A stretch of DNA of 64,000 nt from Clostridium sp. OS1-26 (GTDB lineage: Bacteria > Bacillota > Clostridia > Clostridiales > Clostridiaceae): positions 5,241,208 to 5,305,207 of the forward strand of contig NZ_CP133264.1 in the NCBI RefSeq assembly GCF_030915445.1, read 5' to 3'. The notes below the pieces were generated by a model. That model was not told the DNA's origin, did no database searches, and saw nothing but the letters and a program-made list of their open reading frames with translations. The translations under genes were made by a program, and so were the position numbers. Below, piece by piece: positions 7,418-16,699 of this stretch. The number at the start of each line of letters is the position of its first letter. The first letter of the stretch is position 1.

Positions 7418-10030
7418 TTACTTTTCAGGTTTTACAAATATTAATTTATAGATCTGAACTACAACTAATGGAATAAAGGACAATCCATATATATATCCAT
7501 GTTGACTAGCATTTAATGCTGTAACTTCAAATATTCCCATAAGTGGTCTGAATGTTAAAACTGCTGTTAGGAGCAAATAGCCAACTATAGTCGCAATCCA
7601 TATATACTTATTTGAAAATATTCCTATCTTAAATATTGATTCTTTAGATCTTGAATTAAATCCATGTATCAACCTTGTTAAGCACAAAGTAGCAAAAGCC
7701 ATTGTGCTTGCAACTGAAGCATCTCCTGTTGATAATCCTATATGAAAGGCTATAATTGTACTTAATGCTATTAATACCCCTTCTAAAATAACTTCTATTG
7801 CAAAGGACTTATTAAGAATTGGAACATTTACATCTCTTGGTTTTTCTTTCATAATGTTTTGATTATAGGGTTCAAGTCCTATAGCTATAGCTGGAAGACT
7901 ATCTGTAACCAAATTGATAAATAAAAGTTGAACTGGAGCAAAAGGAACAGGTAATGCTCCTAAGGAAGCATAAAGTACTGATAGTATTCCTGCTGTATTT
8001 CCCGATAGTAAGAACTTTATGGAATTTTTGATGTTTTCATATATGCTCCTTCCGTTTGATATGGCTCTTACAATAGTTGAAAAGTTGTCGTCTGTCAGTA
8101 CCATAGATGCAGCATCCTTTGCAACTTCTGTACCTGTTATTCCCATGGCAATTCCTATATCAGCCTGCTTTAAAGCTGGTGCATCATTTACACCATCTCC
8201 TGTCATTGCAACTATGTTGCCTCTCTCCTGCCAAGCTCTTACTATTCTTATTTTATGCTCCGGTGACACTCTAGCATAGACGGAAATGTCCTGAACCTTT
8301 TGCTTCAATTCCTCGTCACTTATATTTTCTAATTCAAAGCCCTCCATAGCTTCTTTTTCATCCTTTAGTATTCCTATTTGTTTTGCTATGGCGGATGCAG
8401 TTATCTTATGGTCACCTGTTATCATTACTGGTTTAATGCCAGCTCTGATGCAGTTTGCCACTGCTTCTGCCGACTCAATCCTTGGTGGATCCATCATAGC
8501 TATAAGTCCTACAAAGGTTAAGTCCTTTTCATCTTCTAGAGTAATATCTTTGTCTTCTTTTATATCTTTATATGCAAAGGCTAGTACTCTAAGCCCATTC
8601 TTTGAAAAATCCTTATTTATCTTTTCTATTTCCTTTTTATCTTCTTCAGTAAGTTCTTTTATTCCATTTGAGGTTTCTATCTTTACAGCTCTCAATAAAA
8701 GTACATCTAGTGCACCTTTAGTAATTGTAATTGGCCTATCTTTAAGCTTACTAACAGTACTCATCAATTTTCTATCAGAATCAAAGGGTATCTCACCTAA
8801 TCTTGGATAGTCTTTTCTGATAGACAACTCGTCCATGTCATATATTTCACCCAAGTTAACTAGTGCAACTTCAGTTGGATCACCAATTTCCTTTTTTTCA
8901 GTAGTAATAGCATCATTACATAATAGCGCCATTAATATTAGCTTTTTCTCTAGAACCTTATTTTTATCCAAATCATCATGTTTCAGTACCTTGTTATCAA
9001 CGTAAATCTTTTGAACTGTCATCTTATTCTGAGTCAAAGTTCCTGTTTTATCTGAACAGATTACAGAAATACTACCAAGGCTTTCAACTGCATGAAGCTT
9101 TCTCACTATGGCATTTTTCTTAGCCATCTTTTGAGTTCCAAGAGCAAGCACTATAGTTACTATAGAGCTTAATGCCTCTGGAATAGCTGCTACCGCAAGG
9201 GATACTGCAAACATAAAGGAATCAATTATTTCACGTCCTCTAAATATATCTATGGTAAAGATAAACGCTGATACAGCAAGTATAGCAATAGCAAGTTTTC
9301 TTCCAAAGCTATCTAAGCTTACTTGAAGAGGTGTTTTCTTTTCCTTTGCATTCTCAAGCAAATTAGCTATCTTACCAATTTCAGTATTCATACCTATACC
9401 AGTTACTAGTACAACTGCTCTGCCATAGGTTACAAAACTCCCAGAGAACACCATATTCTTTCTGTCTCCAATTGATATGTTGTCCTCATTTATTGGTTCA
9501 CTCACCTTTAATACACTTTCAGATTCTCCTGTTAGAGAACTTTCATTTACCTGAAGGCTGTAAGTTTCTAGTATTCTACCATCTGCACTTACATAATCTC
9601 CAGCATCAAAATATAAAATATCTCCTACCACTAGCTCTCGCGAAGGAATTTCTATCTTTTGTCCATTTCTTAGAACTTTAGCCGTTGGTGACGAAAGAGC
9701 CTTAAGACTTTTTAAAGATTGCTCAGCCTTAATATGCTGTATGGTTCCAAGAACCGCATTGATTGTTATTACTACCATAATTACAAGCGTGCTTTCAAGT
9801 TTTCCAAGAAAAGCAGATATAAGTGCTGCAGCCAATAATATAATAACTAAAAAGTCTTTAAACTGATCAATAAAAACCTGTAAGTGACTTTTTCTTGCAG
9901 CTTCTTCTAATTCATTAAAGCCATATTGTTCTCTCTTCCTTTTTACCTCTTCATCATTTAGACCTTTATCCGTAACACCTAATATTTTCATAACTTCATT
10001 TGACGATTTCTTGTAGAATTCATTCATCAT
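7418..10030 (-). CDS. P-type cation-transporting ATPase (Ca2+/Mn2+ type, P2A-like)
   Basis: This 870-aa pump has the N-terminal cation ATPase domain, an actuator domain with SLTGES, a TM4 with PEAL (AAIPEALSSIV), the phosphorylation site CSDKTGTLT, KGALDVLL in the nucleotide domain, and the hinge TGDGVNDAPALKQADIG. The C-terminal membrane segments include NLVTDSLPAIAIGLEP. These are SERCA/PMR1-like features, so it exports divalent cations such as Ca2+ or Mn2+. AGGGGG lies just before ATG 10030, so this start is chosen over ATG 10045. It follows dedA by about 80 bases and is probably cotranscribed behind the yybP-ykoY riboswitch, which favours a role in Mn2+ export. Confidence 0.93.
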   Translation of the reverse strand: MMNEFYKKSSNEVMKILGVTDKGLNDEEVKRKREQYGFNELEEAARKSHLQVFIDQFKDFLVIILLAAALISAFLGKLESTLVIMVVITINAVLGTIQHIKAEQSLKSLKALSSPTAKVLRNGQKIEIPSRELVVGDILYFDAGDYVSADGRILETYSLQVNESSLTGESESVLKVSEPINEDNISIGDRKNMVFSGSFVTYGRAVVLVTGIGMNTEIGKIANLLENAKEKKTPLQVSLDSFGRKLAIAILAVSAFIFTIDIFRGREIIDSFMFAVSLAVAAIPEALSSIVTIVLALGTQKMAKKNAIVRKLHAVESLGSISVICSDKTGTLTQNKMTVQKIYVDNKVLKHDDLDKNKVLEKKLILMALLCNDAITTEKKEIGDPTEVALVNLGEIYDMDELSIRKDYPRLGEIPFDSDRKLMSTVSKLKDRPITITKGALDVLLLRAVKIETSNGIKELTEEDKKEIEKINKDFSKNGLRVLAFAYKDIKEDKDITLEDEKDLTFVGLIAMMDPPRIESAEAVANCIRAGIKPVMITGDHKITASAIAKQIGILKDEKEAMEGFELENISDEELKQKVQDISVYARVSPEHKIRIVRAWQERGNIVAMTGDGVNDAPALKQADIGIAMGITGTEVAKDAASMVLTDDNFSTIVRAISNGRSIYENIKNSIKFLLSGNTAGILSVLYASLGALPVPFAPVQLLFINLVTDSLPAIAIGLEPYNQNIMKEKPRDVNVPILNKSFAIEVILEGVLIALSTIIAFHIGLSTGDASVASTMAFATLCLTRLIHGFNSRSKESIFKIGIFSNKYIWIATIVGYLLLTAVLTFRPLMGIFEVTALNASQHGYIYGLSFIPLVVVQIYKLIFVKPEK

Positions 10031-10110
10031 GTATCCCCCTTTCAAAACTTTAAAACCTTTTATCTAATTTTATTGTTACAAAGCTCACAAGCCTCTACCT
10101 TATTACTTAA

Positions 10111-10740
10111 TTACTTACTGCATACCTTATATTTTTTTCTTTTATAAATTGCTATTATAATCACTATTCCAATAATAACCGAAGCAAATATACTGTATTG
10201 CTTCATTATCAATTCAATATAGCTCCAATTATGACCTATAAAATACCCTAATGTAATAAGTATTGAATTCCATATTATTATTCCTATCATTGAAAATAAA
10301 GTGAATGTTGTCATGCCTAATTTTGTTGTCCCTGCTATAATTGAAATGTATGTACGAGTGAGTGGCACTAATCTTGCAAAAAGCACTGCTAGCTTGCCAT
10401 ACTTTTCAAACCATTTATTTATCACTTCAATACTTCCTTTTATCTTTGGAAATTTTACCTTCATTTTTTCTATGAGAGGATTTCCACCATAATATCCTAA
10501 AAGATAGCATAAAAAAGAACCAATTAATCCTCCAATAATACTTGAAAGCAATGCTCCAAAGTATGTAATCTTGCCCTGTGCTGCAGTAACTCCAATGAAA
10601 GGCAATATGACCTCACTAGGCATTGCCGGGAAACAGGCATACTCTAAAGCAGTAATTGCTATTACTGCAACATAACCAACTTCATCAACTATATACGTAA
10701 GCTGATTTACCATAGTATTTAGTAACTCTATAATAATCAC
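10111..10740 (-). CDS. DedA-family (VTT domain) membrane protein
   Basis: A 209-aa multi-span membrane protein with the DedA/SNARE-associated (VTT) signature: EYACFPAMPSEVILPFIG near the N-terminus, GGLIGSFLCYLLGYYGG, and FARLVPLTRTYISIIAGTTKLG in the centre. DedA proteins are linked to lipid flipping and proton-motive-force maintenance. It ends in a short basic tail. The start is unusual: a perfect AGGAGGTGAT ribosome site includes the only upstream GTG (10740), so translation probably starts at an ATT or ATA just after it, or at the ATG ten codons in. It is the first gene behind a manganese-type riboswitch and precedes the cation ATPase. Confidence 0.88.
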   Translation of the reverse strand: MIIIELLNTMVNQLTYIVDEVGYVAVIAITALEYACFPAMPSEVILPFIGVTAAQGKITYFGALLSSIIGGLIGSFLCYLLGYYGGNPLIEKMKVKFPKIKGSIEVINKWFEKYGKLAVLFARLVPLTRTYISIIAGTTKLGMTTFTLFSMIGIIIWNSILITLGYFIGHNWSYIELIMKQYSIFASVIIGIVIIIAIYKRKKYKVCSK

Positions 10741-10795
10741 CTCCTAACTCTGCTTATTTTTACTTTACAGATTAAAAATTTAGCTAAAATAAAAA

Positions 10796-10829
10796 ACTCT
10801 ATAGCTAGAAAAATTACTAGCTATAGAGT
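10796..10829 (-). terminator. Riboswitch-controlled intrinsic terminator
   Basis: ACTCTATAGCTAG and CTAGCTATAGAGT form a perfect 13-bp stem with an 8-base loop. On the minus strand it runs straight into TTTTTTATTTTA. Its 5' arm (CTCTATA) also pairs with the start of the aptamer, so the two folds exclude each other. It sits about 55 bases upstream of dedA. Confidence 0.9.
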
Positions 10830-10921
10830 CTCACTAAACATTTAATGTTATCAAAGCCGGGATTCTATCCGAAATGACGACTTTGAATCCTGTTAAATTA
10901 CAGGCAGTTACTCCCTCTATA
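10822..10921 (-). ncRNA. yybP-ykoY manganese riboswitch aptamer
   Basis: Reading the minus strand: TATAGAG (P1), GGGAGTAAC, a hairpin CCTG/CAGG, then CAAAGTCGTCATTTCGGAT, ATCCCGGCTTTG, a hairpin ACATTAAATGT, then TTAGTGAGA and CTCTATA (P1 3' arm). The GGGAGTA loop, the CAAAGTCGTCA/CCGGCTTTG arm and the GTGAGAC closing segment are the hallmarks of the yybP-ykoY class, which binds Mn2+ and turns gene expression on. P1 formation would block the overlapping terminator. The downstream P-type ATPase is a known target type for this class. Confidence 0.85.
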
Positions 10922-10961
10922 AACATGGTTTTTATTATTACATATCATATACTTATTAACT

Positions 10962-10990
10962 ATATTATCATTGAATTAAAGGCATGTCAA
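10962..10990 (-). promoter_or_regulatory. Promoter of the riboswitch-dedA-ATPase operon
   Basis: The minus strand shows TTGACA (10990-10985), a 17-base spacer and TAATAT (10967-10962). The predicted start is near 10955, placing the aptamer at the 5' end of the leader. Confidence 0.75.
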
Positions 10991-11187
10991 CTATTTCTAT
11001 ATTCCTTTTCCATCATAATTTTAAGATTCCTAAATAAACTTTCGGGATTGTAACTCTATATAAACCTAATTAATAAAATCTGTTATTGGAAGTTAGTGTT
11101 GAAAATATGTTTTTATGAAGCTATAATAAATAACTGTAGTAAAAAAGAAATAAATTTAGCACAGCACACTAAGGAGATTGTAATTTT

Positions 11188-11790
11188 ATGAAAAAGATTT
11201 TTATAGATACAGAAACTACAGGCTTAGAACCTGGTGAAATTCTACAACTTACATATTGCGTATGTGATATAAATGATTCTGGAGAAGAGAAAGTTTCTTT
11301 TGCCAAAAATTTCTTTTTTGCCGTAGATTATATTGACCCTTCAGCAGAAGCAGTTCATGGTTTTAGTACAAAAACATTAAAAGTTCTATCTAATGGACGC
11401 AAATTCAAAGATGTAGCTAAAGAAGTAGCTGAAGATTTAAATGGAGGTATATTTATTGCCCACAATGTAAGATTTGATCAAAAGTTTATCACTGCAGAAT
11501 TTAATAGATTAAACAGCATAAATTGGTCTCCAAAAGAATTTTTTTGTACTATGGAATTCTTTAAATCAATAGTACAGGCAACAACTAAAACCGGTAGATT
11601 AAAGAACCCTAGATTGGAAGAAACCATGGCCTTTCTTGAGGTGAATGAATCTACAGTTCTTAAAGGAGCACAGAGGCTCTTTAATTGTAAAGATGTAGGT
11701 TTTCATGATGCCAGATATGATGTAGCAGGCCTTGTATCCTGTTATTACAGAGCTAAAAAACTAGGATATGATTTAGATAGGGTTATATAG
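11188..11790 (+). CDS. DnaQ-like DEDDh 3'-5' exonuclease
   Basis: The 200-aa protein is a single exonuclease domain of the DNA polymerase III epsilon type. The ExoI motif is FIDTETTGLEPG (D7, E9). AHNVRFDQKF supplies the second Asp near residue 100, and HDARYDVAGL near residue 173 supplies the His and Asp of ExoIII. No BRCT, UvrC or helicase domain is attached, so it is a stand-alone exonuclease, perhaps for repair or RNA turnover. GGAG lies 9-12 bases before the ATG. It stands alone, with its own terminator. Confidence 0.88.
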   Translation: MKKIFIDTETTGLEPGEILQLTYCVCDINDSGEEKVSFAKNFFFAVDYIDPSAEAVHGFSTKTLKVLSNGRKFKDVAKEVAEDLNGGIFIAHNVRFDQKFITAEFNRLNSINWSPKEFFCTMEFFKSIVQATTKTGRLKNPRLEETMAFLEVNESTVLKGAQRLFNCKDVGFHDARYDVAGLVSCYYRAKKLGYDLDRVI

Positions 11791-11794
11791 TAGA

Positions 11795-11829
11795 AAGGCA
11801 ATAGGTTTAAAATTATCACCTATTGCCTT
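11795..11829 (+). terminator. Terminator after the DnaQ-like gene
   Basis: AAGGCAATAGGT pairs perfectly with ACCTATTGCCTT. The sequence ATATTTTAG follows. Confidence 0.75.
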
Positions 11830-11877
11830 ATATTTTAGTACTAAGAGGTAACCATGTATAATACTGTATTTCTTAGT

Positions 11878-12879
11878 TTAAACCTTGTCTATCATATCTA
11901 AACACTTACCTGCCCCAAGAACAACACATTCAAGAGGATTTTCTGCAATATGAGTAGGTATATGTATTTCACTATGTATAAGCTTGTCTAATCCTTTTAG
12001 AAGTGCACCACCACCTGAAAGCATTATTCCTTTATCCATTATATCCGCTGCAAGTTCTGGTGGAGTTTGTTCGAGAGTAGTTTTAATTGTTTCAATTACT
12101 AAAGCTACTGGTTCTTTCAAAGCTTCTCGTATTTGACTTTCTGTTATAGTAATAACCTTGGGAAGCCCTGTCATTAAATCTTGTCCTCTTATTTGCATAT
12201 CTTTTTCTGTTTCATCATCATCTTCATAGGCGGAACCTAGTTCAATTTTAACATCTTCCGCTGTTCTTTCTCCTATCATTACATTAAATTCTCTTTTAAC
12301 ATAATTAATAATTGTTTCGTCTAATTCATCTCCTGCAACTTTTACGCTATTACTGGTAACAATTCCTCCTAGAGAGACAATTGCCACCTCAGTAGTACCT
12401 CCACCTATATCGATGATCATACTTCCAACTGGTTCATCTACAGGTAGACCTGCTCCTATAGCTGCAGCCACAGGCTCCTCAATTAGCATAATCTTACGTG
12501 CTCCCACCTGGCTTGCTGTCTCATTAATTGACCTCTTTTCGACCTCAGTAATTTCTGAAGGATGGCAAATTGCAATTCTAGAATTTTTGAAGGCACCTTT
12601 GCCACTAGCCTTTTCAATGAATTTTTTGAGCATTTGCTGAGCAATATCAAAGTTGGCAATTACTCCATCTCTCAATGGTCTAATAGTTACAATATTTTCT
12701 GGTGTCCTGCCTATCATATTCTTAGCATCTAAACCAACGGCTAGTACTTGTCTATTTGTAGTATTTATAGCTACAACGGAAGGCTCTCTTAATAAAATAC
12801 CCTTTCCTTTTGCGTATATTAAAGTGTTTGACGTCCCTAAATCTATTCCTATATCCCTAGACGTTACAAAAAATCCCAT
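11878..12879 (-). CDS. mreB: MreB/Mbl-family actin-like rod-shape protein
   Basis: This 333-aa protein is colinear with MreB: phosphate-1 loop DIGIDLGTSNTLIY at the N-terminus, EEPVAAAIGAGLPV, phosphate-2 IDIGGGTTEVAIVSLGG, and the adenosine motif MLSGGGALLKGLD near the C-terminus. MreB filaments guide peptidoglycan insertion along the side wall. GAAAGGAG precedes ATG 12879 and fixes the start. It is not next to mreC/mreD, so it is more likely a solitary paralogue of the Mbl/MreBH kind than the main mreBCD copy. Confidence 0.93.
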   Translation of the reverse strand: MGFFVTSRDIGIDLGTSNTLIYAKGKGILLREPSVVAINTTNRQVLAVGLDAKNMIGRTPENIVTIRPLRDGVIANFDIAQQMLKKFIEKASGKGAFKNSRIAICHPSEITEVEKRSINETASQVGARKIMLIEEPVAAAIGAGLPVDEPVGSMIIDIGGGTTEVAIVSLGGIVTSNSVKVAGDELDETIINYVKREFNVMIGERTAEDVKIELGSAYEDDDETEKDMQIRGQDLMTGLPKVITITESQIREALKEPVALVIETIKTTLEQTPPELAADIMDKGIMLSGGGALLKGLDKLIHSEIHIPTHIAENPLECVVLGAGKCLDMIDKV

Positions 12880-13167
12880 CAAAATTTCTCCTTTCAAATT
12901 TACAATATATCTTTAAGATAATATTGAGGATAATGTATGGAAAAGTAGATTTGTATTTTTCATAAAGTCCCCTACATACTTTTTTTACAGTATATATTTA
13001 ATCAAGTTGTTTTTCAATGCATAAACATTTCCTATGGTTCCACAATTTATTTAAACCATAAGATTTTTGGGATATATGATTACCAACTTTAATACCTATA
13101 GAAACCAAATAAAGCACTAATTTCTTATATTTTCAGATACTTCTCCTTCGCTAATATTAAGATAAAA

Positions 13168-13926
13168 CTAAGCATGTATCTTTCTGCTTTTTTTATCGCT
13201 GTACATCTTTTTATCTGCAACTTTTATTAACTCTTCAAGAGCATCTCCATCATAAGGAAATAATGAGTATCCCAAACTTATTCCAGTGTTTTTTTCAGTA
13301 AAAATTTCATCTACCAACTGTTTTATTTTTAATAAGATCTGTTGCACTTGTTGTGTATCTTGATATTCTAAAATTATAACAAACTCATCTCCTCCAATTC
13401 TTCCAACATATCCTTTTTCTCCTATTGTATCAGTTATAATTTTAGCAGTACTTGTAATATACTTATCCCCCTGCAAATGACCATATTTATCGTTAATTTT
13501 CTTCATTCCATCAAGATCGCAAATAATGACGCAGAAAGGATTGTTTGATTCACAAATTGTTTTATATACTCTTTCTATTCCTGTTCTATTAAATAAACCT
13601 GTCATTGCATCTTTTAAAGTCATTTCCTCAAGCTTTTCAATTACTTTTTTTGTATAATGACTCCACAGTATTACACCTAATGTATAAATAATCGCTCCCA
13701 ATGTAAAGAGTATTCTTATAAGTATGTGTACATGTTGAGTCTTAATTATAGGCGATGTCATATCAAGAAATGTAGCAATTGTAAATAACAATAGCCCTAC
13801 AAATAAAATACTAAATGTGTATGTTCTAAATTGCCATTTTCGCCTTGTAAAAATTGATAATCTTATCATATAAAGGAGTAGGATTAAAACGAATAAAAAC
13901 ACAATTATTTTTTTAATATCAAACAT
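13168..13926 (-). CDS. Membrane-anchored GGDEF diguanylate cyclase
   Basis: Three or so membrane helices occupy residues 5-90 (IIVFLFVLILLLYMI; FSILFVGLLLFTIATFLD; LIRILFTLGAIIYTLGVILW). A GGDEF domain follows from about 98, with DAMTGLFNRTG, the active site RIGGDEFVII and GISLGYS. The intact GGDEF predicts c-di-GMP synthesis from GTP. No RxxD inhibitory site is evident in the usual place. The upstream gap of about 350 bases lies before a divergent AraC-type gene. Confidence 0.9.
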   Translation of the reverse strand: MFDIKKIIVFLFVLILLLYMIRLSIFTRRKWQFRTYTFSILFVGLLLFTIATFLDMTSPIIKTQHVHILIRILFTLGAIIYTLGVILWSHYTKKVIEKLEEMTLKDAMTGLFNRTGIERVYKTICESNNPFCVIICDLDGMKKINDKYGHLQGDKYITSTAKIITDTIGEKGYVGRIGGDEFVIILEYQDTQQVQQILLKIKQLVDEIFTEKNTGISLGYSLFPYDGDALEELIKVADKKMYSDKKSRKIHA

Positions 13927-14279
13927 AGAAATCTCCTAAAAATGCATATTTATTTATAATTTTTAATATTTTATTCTTATTTCAGTATATCAAATTATTT
14001 TTATTTATAGTATTAATATAATTTTTTTGATTACAACCATTATATGAAAATAGTGTTATAATTATAAAGATTACTTATATAGTAAATATTAGTGAATTAT
14101 GATGAGATGATAAAATGACAAAAGCGTTTCCATTTATACTACCGCTATTTAGAAGCATTTTTAATAAAATATATAAATTTATTTAAGAAATAATATTTGT
14201 AGAGTATATTTTTTATCACAAGTTATATCAAGTTTTATAAACATAAAAATGATATTATTTTAGCAGGGAGTGATAGAAA
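13927..14279. other. 353-base intergenic region between divergent genes
   Basis: AT-rich, with no clear riboswitch or terminator. A short plus-strand frame at 14115-14186 could encode a 23-residue hydrophobic, cationic peptide (MTKAFPFILPLFRSIFNKIY...), but its ribosome site is weak. The TTATAAT-like stretch at 14054-14060 could be a -10 element. Confidence 0.3.
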
Positions 14280-14636
14280 TTGTCAGTAAAAACTATAAAA
14301 AATATGGTTGATTGGATAGAAGAAAATATAACGGAAAATCCTACTTTAAGGCAAATGTCTGATTATGTTGGTTATTCTTCTTTTTATTGTTCTGAGAAAT
14401 TTCATGAATATGTTGGTGTTACATTTAAAGAATATATATCAAAAAGAAAATTAAGTTTAGCAGCTTTGGAGATGAAAAATACAAATCGTAGAGTTTTAGA
14501 TATTGCTATAGACTATGGTTTTTCTTCACAAGAAGCTTTTACTAGGGCCTTTTTTAATGCTTATGGTTATACGCCTTATAAGTATAGGAGACAATTACCT
14601 GAAATTTTATTGTTTAATAAAGTTAAGATTACTTAA
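14280..14636 (+). CDS. Short AraC-family DNA-binding protein
   Basis: The 118-aa protein is essentially a double helix-turn-helix AraC domain: LRQMSDYVGYSSFYCSEKFHEYVG for the first helix pair and RVLDIAIDYGFSSQEAFTRAFFNAYGYTPYKYRR for the second, which carries the family signature. There is no ligand-binding domain, as in SoxS/MarA-type regulators or the N-terminal part of effector-binding regulators. It starts at TTG 14280 with GGGAGTGA upstream. It lies 41 bases before map and may share its transcript. Confidence 0.88.
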   Translation: MSVKTIKNMVDWIEENITENPTLRQMSDYVGYSSFYCSEKFHEYVGVTFKEYISKRKLSLAALEMKNTNRRVLDIAIDYGFSSQEAFTRAFFNAYGYTPYKYRRQLPEILLFNKVKIT

Positions 14637-14677
14637 TAATTTCTATTACTCATAATATCAATTAAGGAGAAAAAATT

Positions 14678-15553
14678 ATGAGTATAAAAATAGGACGAAA
14701 TAATTTATGTTGGTGTGGTAGTAAAAGAAAATATAAAGTGTGTCATGCTGATTTTGATGAAAAAATAGAAAAATTTAAAAGAGAAGGGCATATAGCACCA
14801 TCATTAAATATTATTAAGACAAAAGAACAAGTTGATGGAATCAGAGAAAGTGGTAAGGTTAATATTGCTATATTGGATTATATATCAAAAAAAGTACATC
14901 CGGGTATGTCAACAGATGAAATAGATAAACTTGTTTATAGTAAGACTATTGAATTAGGGGGAATACCAGCTACATTAGGTTACGAGGGATTTCCTAAAAG
15001 CTTATGTACATCTATTAATAATCAAGTGTGCCATGGAATACCATCAGAAAAAGATATTTTAAAAGATGGAGATATAATTAATGTAGATGTATCTACTATT
15101 TATAAAGGATATTATTCAGATTCTTCCAGAATGTTTTGTATTGGAAAAGTAAGTGAAGAGAAAAAGAAGCTTGTTGAGGTAACTAAAGAATGTATTTTAA
15201 AAGGTTTAGAACAAATTAAGCCTTGGAGTTTTTTAGGTGACATGGGGTATGCAGTGCATCAACATGCATTGAAAAACGGATATTCTGTTGTGGAAGAAAT
15301 TGGAGGTCACGGGATTGGATTAGAGATTCATGAGGACCCATGGGTTAGCTATGTATCAAAACCTGGAACTGAAATGTTAATGGTGCCAGGTATGGTATTT
15401 ACAATTGAGCCTATGTTAAACATGGGAACTAGTGATATATTTGTAGATAAAAATAATGATTGGACTGTCTACACTGTAGATGGAAAACCATCAGCACAGT
15501 GGGAAGTAACAGTATTGATAACAAATGAAGGATATGAAATACTAGCTTATTAA
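14678..15553 (+). CDS. map: Methionine aminopeptidase with N-terminal SEC-C zinc motif
   Basis: The 291-aa enzyme removes N-terminal Met from new proteins. Residues 8-24 (NLCWCGSKRKYKVCH) are a SEC-C zinc finger, seen in one subgroup of type I MetAPs and thought to aid ribosome docking. The M24 catalytic domain follows, with HGIP, the metal ligand Asps in INVDVSTIYKGYYSDSSRMF, HGIGLEIHEDP and FTIEPM. AAGGAG lies 8 bases before the ATG. A second map gene elsewhere in the genome is likely, as this form is usually accessory. Confidence 0.93.
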   Translation: MSIKIGRNNLCWCGSKRKYKVCHADFDEKIEKFKREGHIAPSLNIIKTKEQVDGIRESGKVNIAILDYISKKVHPGMSTDEIDKLVYSKTIELGGIPATLGYEGFPKSLCTSINNQVCHGIPSEKDILKDGDIINVDVSTIYKGYYSDSSRMFCIGKVSEEKKKLVEVTKECILKGLEQIKPWSFLGDMGYAVHQHALKNGYSVVEEIGGHGIGLEIHEDPWVSYVSKPGTEMLMVPGMVFTIEPMLNMGTSDIFVDKNNDWTVYTVDGKPSAQWEVTVLITNEGYEILAY

Positions 15554-15557
15554 AAGA

Positions 15558-15586
15558 GCTGCTGCAAAATTTCATTTTGCAGCAGC
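15558..15586 (+). terminator. Strong hairpin after map
   Basis: GCTGCTGCAAAAT and ATTTTGCAGCAGC form a perfect 13-bp stem with a 3-base loop. No long T-tract follows, so it may work mainly as an mRNA 3' end stabiliser. Confidence 0.65.
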
Positions 15587-15684
15587 CCTCTGGGAATGAG
15601 AGTTTTTTGAAGACTATGAAAAACTAAATTTTAGTTTTCAACAATTAAAGTGCCAGTTTTTCCTTAGATGCTAAAAATAATAGT

Positions 15685-16566
15685 TTAAATTTTCATAGAA
15701 CAGATAAACTTATTAACTATAGGTGAAATTTTTTCATTTTTCCTTGTGCAAATAACAATTTCATTTTTAAGAGTAATATCATCTACATAAACTCTTGATA
15801 ATTTTCCCATATCAACAAGCTCTTTAACAACCATTGAAGAGCAAAAATTGGCACCGTACCCTTCCACTACTGCCATAAGTACCTCATGCAATCCATTGAA
15901 TTCAAGAGATACATTTGGTAATCTACTACCGTATGTGCGGCAGATAGATTCTAAACATATTCTAGTATAACTACCTTTTTCCCGCATTATAAATGGCTCT
16001 AACATCATGTTAGCCAAAGTCACTTTTTGATTAGCATATTTGTGGCTAGGAGCAACTATAAACCATAATTCATCTTCAGCAATTTTATTTATGTTAATTT
16101 CATCAATATGATTAATAGCTCCGCTACCAACAACTGCAACATCCACTTGGTAACTAATAAGTCTCTGTACTGCATCTTCAGTATTCATAGTGGTAACCTC
16201 AATATTTATATCTTCATTCTGTTGCTTCAAATATGAGGCCCATTTAGGTATTAAAAAATTAGATGCAAGATAGTTTCCAGCTATTTTTAAAGTACCTTTT
16301 TTCCCTTGTATATAATCACTTATAAGTATCTCCATTCTATCTTCCAATGTGAAAAGTATCCTTGCCTGATCTGCCAACTTTTCTCCTATTTCAGTTAAAC
16401 GGACACCTCTTCCTTCAGGAGAAAATAGCGATATGCCTAGTTCTCTTTCAAACTTTTTAATCTGAGAAGTAATTGCTGGTTGACTAATTCTTAATTGCTC
16501 AGCCGCAAGAGTTACACTTCCAGTTTTTGCCACTACATAGAATAGTCTTAATCCATGTAAATTCAT
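15685..16566 (-). CDS. LysR-family transcriptional regulator
   Basis: The 293-aa protein has an N-terminal winged HTH (LRLFYVVAKTGSVTLAAEQLRISQPAITSQIKKFERELG) and a LysR substrate-binding domain from about residue 90 (LKIAGNYLASNFLIPKWASYL). It resembles the CysL/CbbR-like subgroup, but the effector cannot be deduced. It is divergent from the histidine phosphatase gene at 16700, with a 133-base gap that would hold any operator. Confidence 0.9.
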   Translation of the reverse strand: MNLHGLRLFYVVAKTGSVTLAAEQLRISQPAITSQIKKFERELGISLFSPEGRGVRLTEIGEKLADQARILFTLEDRMEILISDYIQGKKGTLKIAGNYLASNFLIPKWASYLKQQNEDINIEVTTMNTEDAVQRLISYQVDVAVVGSGAINHIDEININKIAEDELWFIVAPSHKYANQKVTLANMMLEPFIMREKGSYTRICLESICRTYGSRLPNVSLEFNGLHEVLMAVVEGYGANFCSSMVVKELVDMGKLSRVYVDDITLKNEIVICTRKNEKISPIVNKFICSMKI

Positions 16567-16699
16567 ATTCTGACCTCATTCATATATTTTATTTATATAT
16601 ATATCAATAATATATATTATACTTATAAATTTATTTCTTTTATACTAAATTTATAAATCACTTAGGCAGCGCTGCACTAAATATACTTAGGAGGAAATT

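Noticed and set aside
8019..8810. Two plus-strand frames of 86 and 140 codons
   Set aside because: They are antisense to the P-type ATPase gene, which is clearly coding.
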